Positions 62,695 through 64,000 of a DNA stretch of 64,000 nucleotides are shown here, one piece after another. The stretch spans positions 62,001 through 126,000 of the forward strand of contig CAKOVS010000004.1 of assembly GCA_934122085.1 (NCBI GenBank). Reading direction: 5' to 3'. The notes under the pieces were generated by a model that worked only from the letters and a program-made list of their open reading frames with translations, was not told the origin of the DNA and searched no databases. The position numbers and the translations under genes were made by a program. The first letter of the stretch is position 1, and the number at the start of each line of letters is the position of its first letter. Source of the stretch: an uncultured Clostridia bacterium (GTDB taxonomy: Bacteria > Bacillota > Clostridia > TANB77 > CAG-508).

Positions 62695-63792
62695 ATGAAA
62701 GTAAAAGAACTATCATTAAAAGAAAAAATAGGGCAAATGGTTATGATTGGTATGGATACTAATTACATAACAGATAGAATTAAAAATATGATAATAAATT
62801 ATAAAATTGGTGGAGTAATTTTATATAGAAAAAATTTTTCTACATATTCAGATATGTTAAACCTAATTAGAGAATTAAAAGAGTTAAATAGAGATAATCA
62901 AATACCATTATTTATAGCAATAGACCAAGAAGGTGGAAGAGTAAATAGAATGCCAAAGGAATTAAAAAATTTACCTTCTGCTAATGTGATTGCAAATATT
63001 GGTGGAGAAGAATTAGTAAAAGAAGCTTCAGAAATAACAGGAGAATTGTTATATAAATCTGGATTTAATTTGAATTTTGCACCAGTATTAGATTTGAGAA
63101 GATATGATAATCAAAAAGCTATTGGAGATAGAAGTTTTGGTTATGATAAAGAAAAAGTATCAGAGTGTGGTATTGCTATGATGAAAGCACTACAGAAAAA
63201 TAATATTGTATCTGTTGTAAAACATTTTCCAGGTCATGGTGCAACTAAACAAGATTCACATTATTTTTTGCCAGTAATAAATATTCCAATGAAAAAAATT
63301 GAAGATGAAGATATGTATCCATTCTCACAAGCAATACATAATGGAGCAGATGCAATATTAGTAGGGCATTTATTAATTCCAAAAGTAACAGGAATATATC
63401 CAGCATCATTATCAAGAAAATTTATTTGTAAATATATAAGAAAAAAATTTAGATATAATGGATTAATAATTACAGATGATTTAAAAATGAGAGCTATAAA
63501 ATTGTTTTATGGACCCGATTTAGCTGTAAGAAAAGCGTTTGAAGCAGGAAATGATATTGTTGTATTTAGGTTTAATAAAGATGAAGAACAACGTGTGTTA
63601 GATAATATTATAAAATTAGTTGAGTCTGGAAAAATAAAAGAAAATAGAATTGATAGAAGTGTTAACAGAATTATAGAAATAAAGGAAAAATATATTGTTT
63701 CTGATAAGCAAGATTTTGAGGGTGTTAATATAGATAAAACTAATGAGAAAGTAATTGAGATTAGAAAAAAATGTGGTATTGAAAATACATAG
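62695..63792 (+). CDS. nagZ: Beta-N-acetylhexosaminidase (GH3, NagZ-like)
   Basis: 365 residues, peptidoglycan recycling-type N-acetylglucosaminidase. GH3 core AIDQEGGRVNRMP (about 75-87), the NagZ signature KHFPGHG (176-182) with D187/H189 as the Asp-His acid pair, nucleophile region LIITDDLKMRA (257-267, probably D261), no signal peptide, so it is intracellular. GGAAGGG gives ATG 62695. Confidence 0.93.
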   Translation: MKVKELSLKEKIGQMVMIGMDTNYITDRIKNMIINYKIGGVILYRKNFSTYSDMLNLIRELKELNRDNQIPLFIAIDQEGGRVNRMPKELKNLPSANVIANIGGEELVKEASEITGELLYKSGFNLNFAPVLDLRRYDNQKAIGDRSFGYDKEKVSECGIAMMKALQKNNIVSVVKHFPGHGATKQDSHYFLPVINIPMKKIEDEDMYPFSQAIHNGADAILVGHLLIPKVTGIYPASLSRKFICKYIRKKFRYNGLIITDDLKMRAIKLFYGPDLAVRKAFEAGNDIVVFRFNKDEEQRVLDNIIKLVESGKIKENRIDRSVNRIIEIKEKYIVSDKQDFEGVNIDKTNEKVIEIRKKCGIENT

Positions 63793-63808
63793 ATGAATAT
63801 TTTTAGGA

Positions 63809-63858
63809 GTAAAACTCAAATCGGGCGAGAACAAAGGGCGACTACGTCGCTTTGTTCT
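63809..63858. repeat. Partial dispersed repeat / terminator after nagZ
   Basis: 3' half of the dispersed element: AAAACTCAAATCGGGCG and hairpin AGAACAAAGGGCGAC / GTCGCTTTGTTCT, matching 37365-37492 almost exactly over 45 bp. It probably serves as terminator. Confidence 0.75.
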
Positions 63859-63955
63859 TAGTAAAAGGGAAAAAATTAAATATATTAAATTATGTAATAA
63901 CAATAATAAGTTACAGGTATTTCTATGTTCAAAAGGAAGAAGGAAAACTATAAAT

Positions 63956-63984
63956 TTGACAATAAAAAATATATATGTTATAAT
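63956..63984 (+). promoter_or_regulatory. Perfect consensus promoter at the right edge
   Basis: TTGACA (63956-63961), 17-bp spacer, TATAAT (63979-63984). It should drive a gene that begins beyond the window. Confidence 0.8.
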
Positions 63985-64000
63985 AAATTTCGTTAAATTT

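Overview
The window is very AT-rich chromosomal DNA of a Gram-positive, Clostridia-like member of the Bacillota. Evidence: PolC-type replicase, DnaG-RpoD operon, SigH, a SpoVD/FtsI-type transpeptidase next to a GerS/LolA-like lipoprotein-sized protein, a T-box riboswitch before pheST, an LPKTG wall-anchored protein, no outer-membrane genes, and strong GGAGG ribosome sites. The genetic code is standard (TGG = Trp; TGA ends the mazF gene). An uncultured gut lineage is likely, but that is inference. Most genes are on the + strand; leuS, asnS, tsaE, a CobW GTPase, two repeat-protein genes and one tRNA-Leu are on the - strand.

Layout. 0-0.8 kb: the 3' end of a surface-type protein whose last ~35 codons look like a diversity-generating-retroelement variable region. 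0.8-6.9 kb: mtnN, a Lon-like protease, an AAA_14/DUF4143 ATPase with three 33-bp-spaced repeats upstream, and a decaying ParE-type toxin/antitoxin pair. 7-11.4 kb: OGG-type glycosylase, leuS, small membrane proteins. 11.6-14.7 kb: dnaG-rpoD. 14.7-19 kb: a second AAA_14/DUF4143 ATPase, with three 23-bp-spaced repeats, then three genes of unknown function. 19-24 kb: polC with a doubled OB fold. 24.2-27.3 kb: a tandemly duplicated module consisting of an LRV-repeat protein gene plus a tiny hydrophobic toxin-like gene; the intact copy has a convergent antisense RNA promoter, i.e. type I toxin-antitoxin architecture. 27.3-31.2 kb: RelE/ParE TA pair, sigH, phosphodiester glycosidase, cmk, HD protein. 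31.2-33.9 kb: CobW GTPase and a RelA/SpoT-like gene of foreign composition bracketed by a 108-bp inverted repeat, one copy of which truncates a glycosyltransferase gene. 34-41.5 kb: PBP, GerS-like, mazF, a foreign-looking lipoprotein, asnS, TetR plus acyl-CoA ligase. 41.6-51.4 kb: coiled-coil protein, tsaE, and a 2683-residue cyclic beta-1,2-glucan synthase-like enzyme. 51.5-57.2 kb: a GC-rich orphan gene, an ABC exporter with an extracellular coiled coil, and an LPKTG protein. 57.4-63.9 kb: tRNA-Leu, T-box-pheST, MscS channel, nagZ.

Accessory pattern. Several single genes (RelA-like, lipoprotein, GC-rich orphan, the two LRV genes) are visibly richer in GC than their neighbours. Most of them have their own consensus promoter and a strong terminator, and several lie next to a dispersed family of bipartite palindromic intergenic repeats found at 17.2, 24.0, 31.3, 33.7 and 37.4 kb, with partial copies at 61.5 and 63.8 kb. 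This looks like insertion of small gene cassettes at repeat-marked intergenic sites. The most unusual systems here are the DGR-like variable region, the type I TA/LRV module, and the iteron-preceded ATPases.
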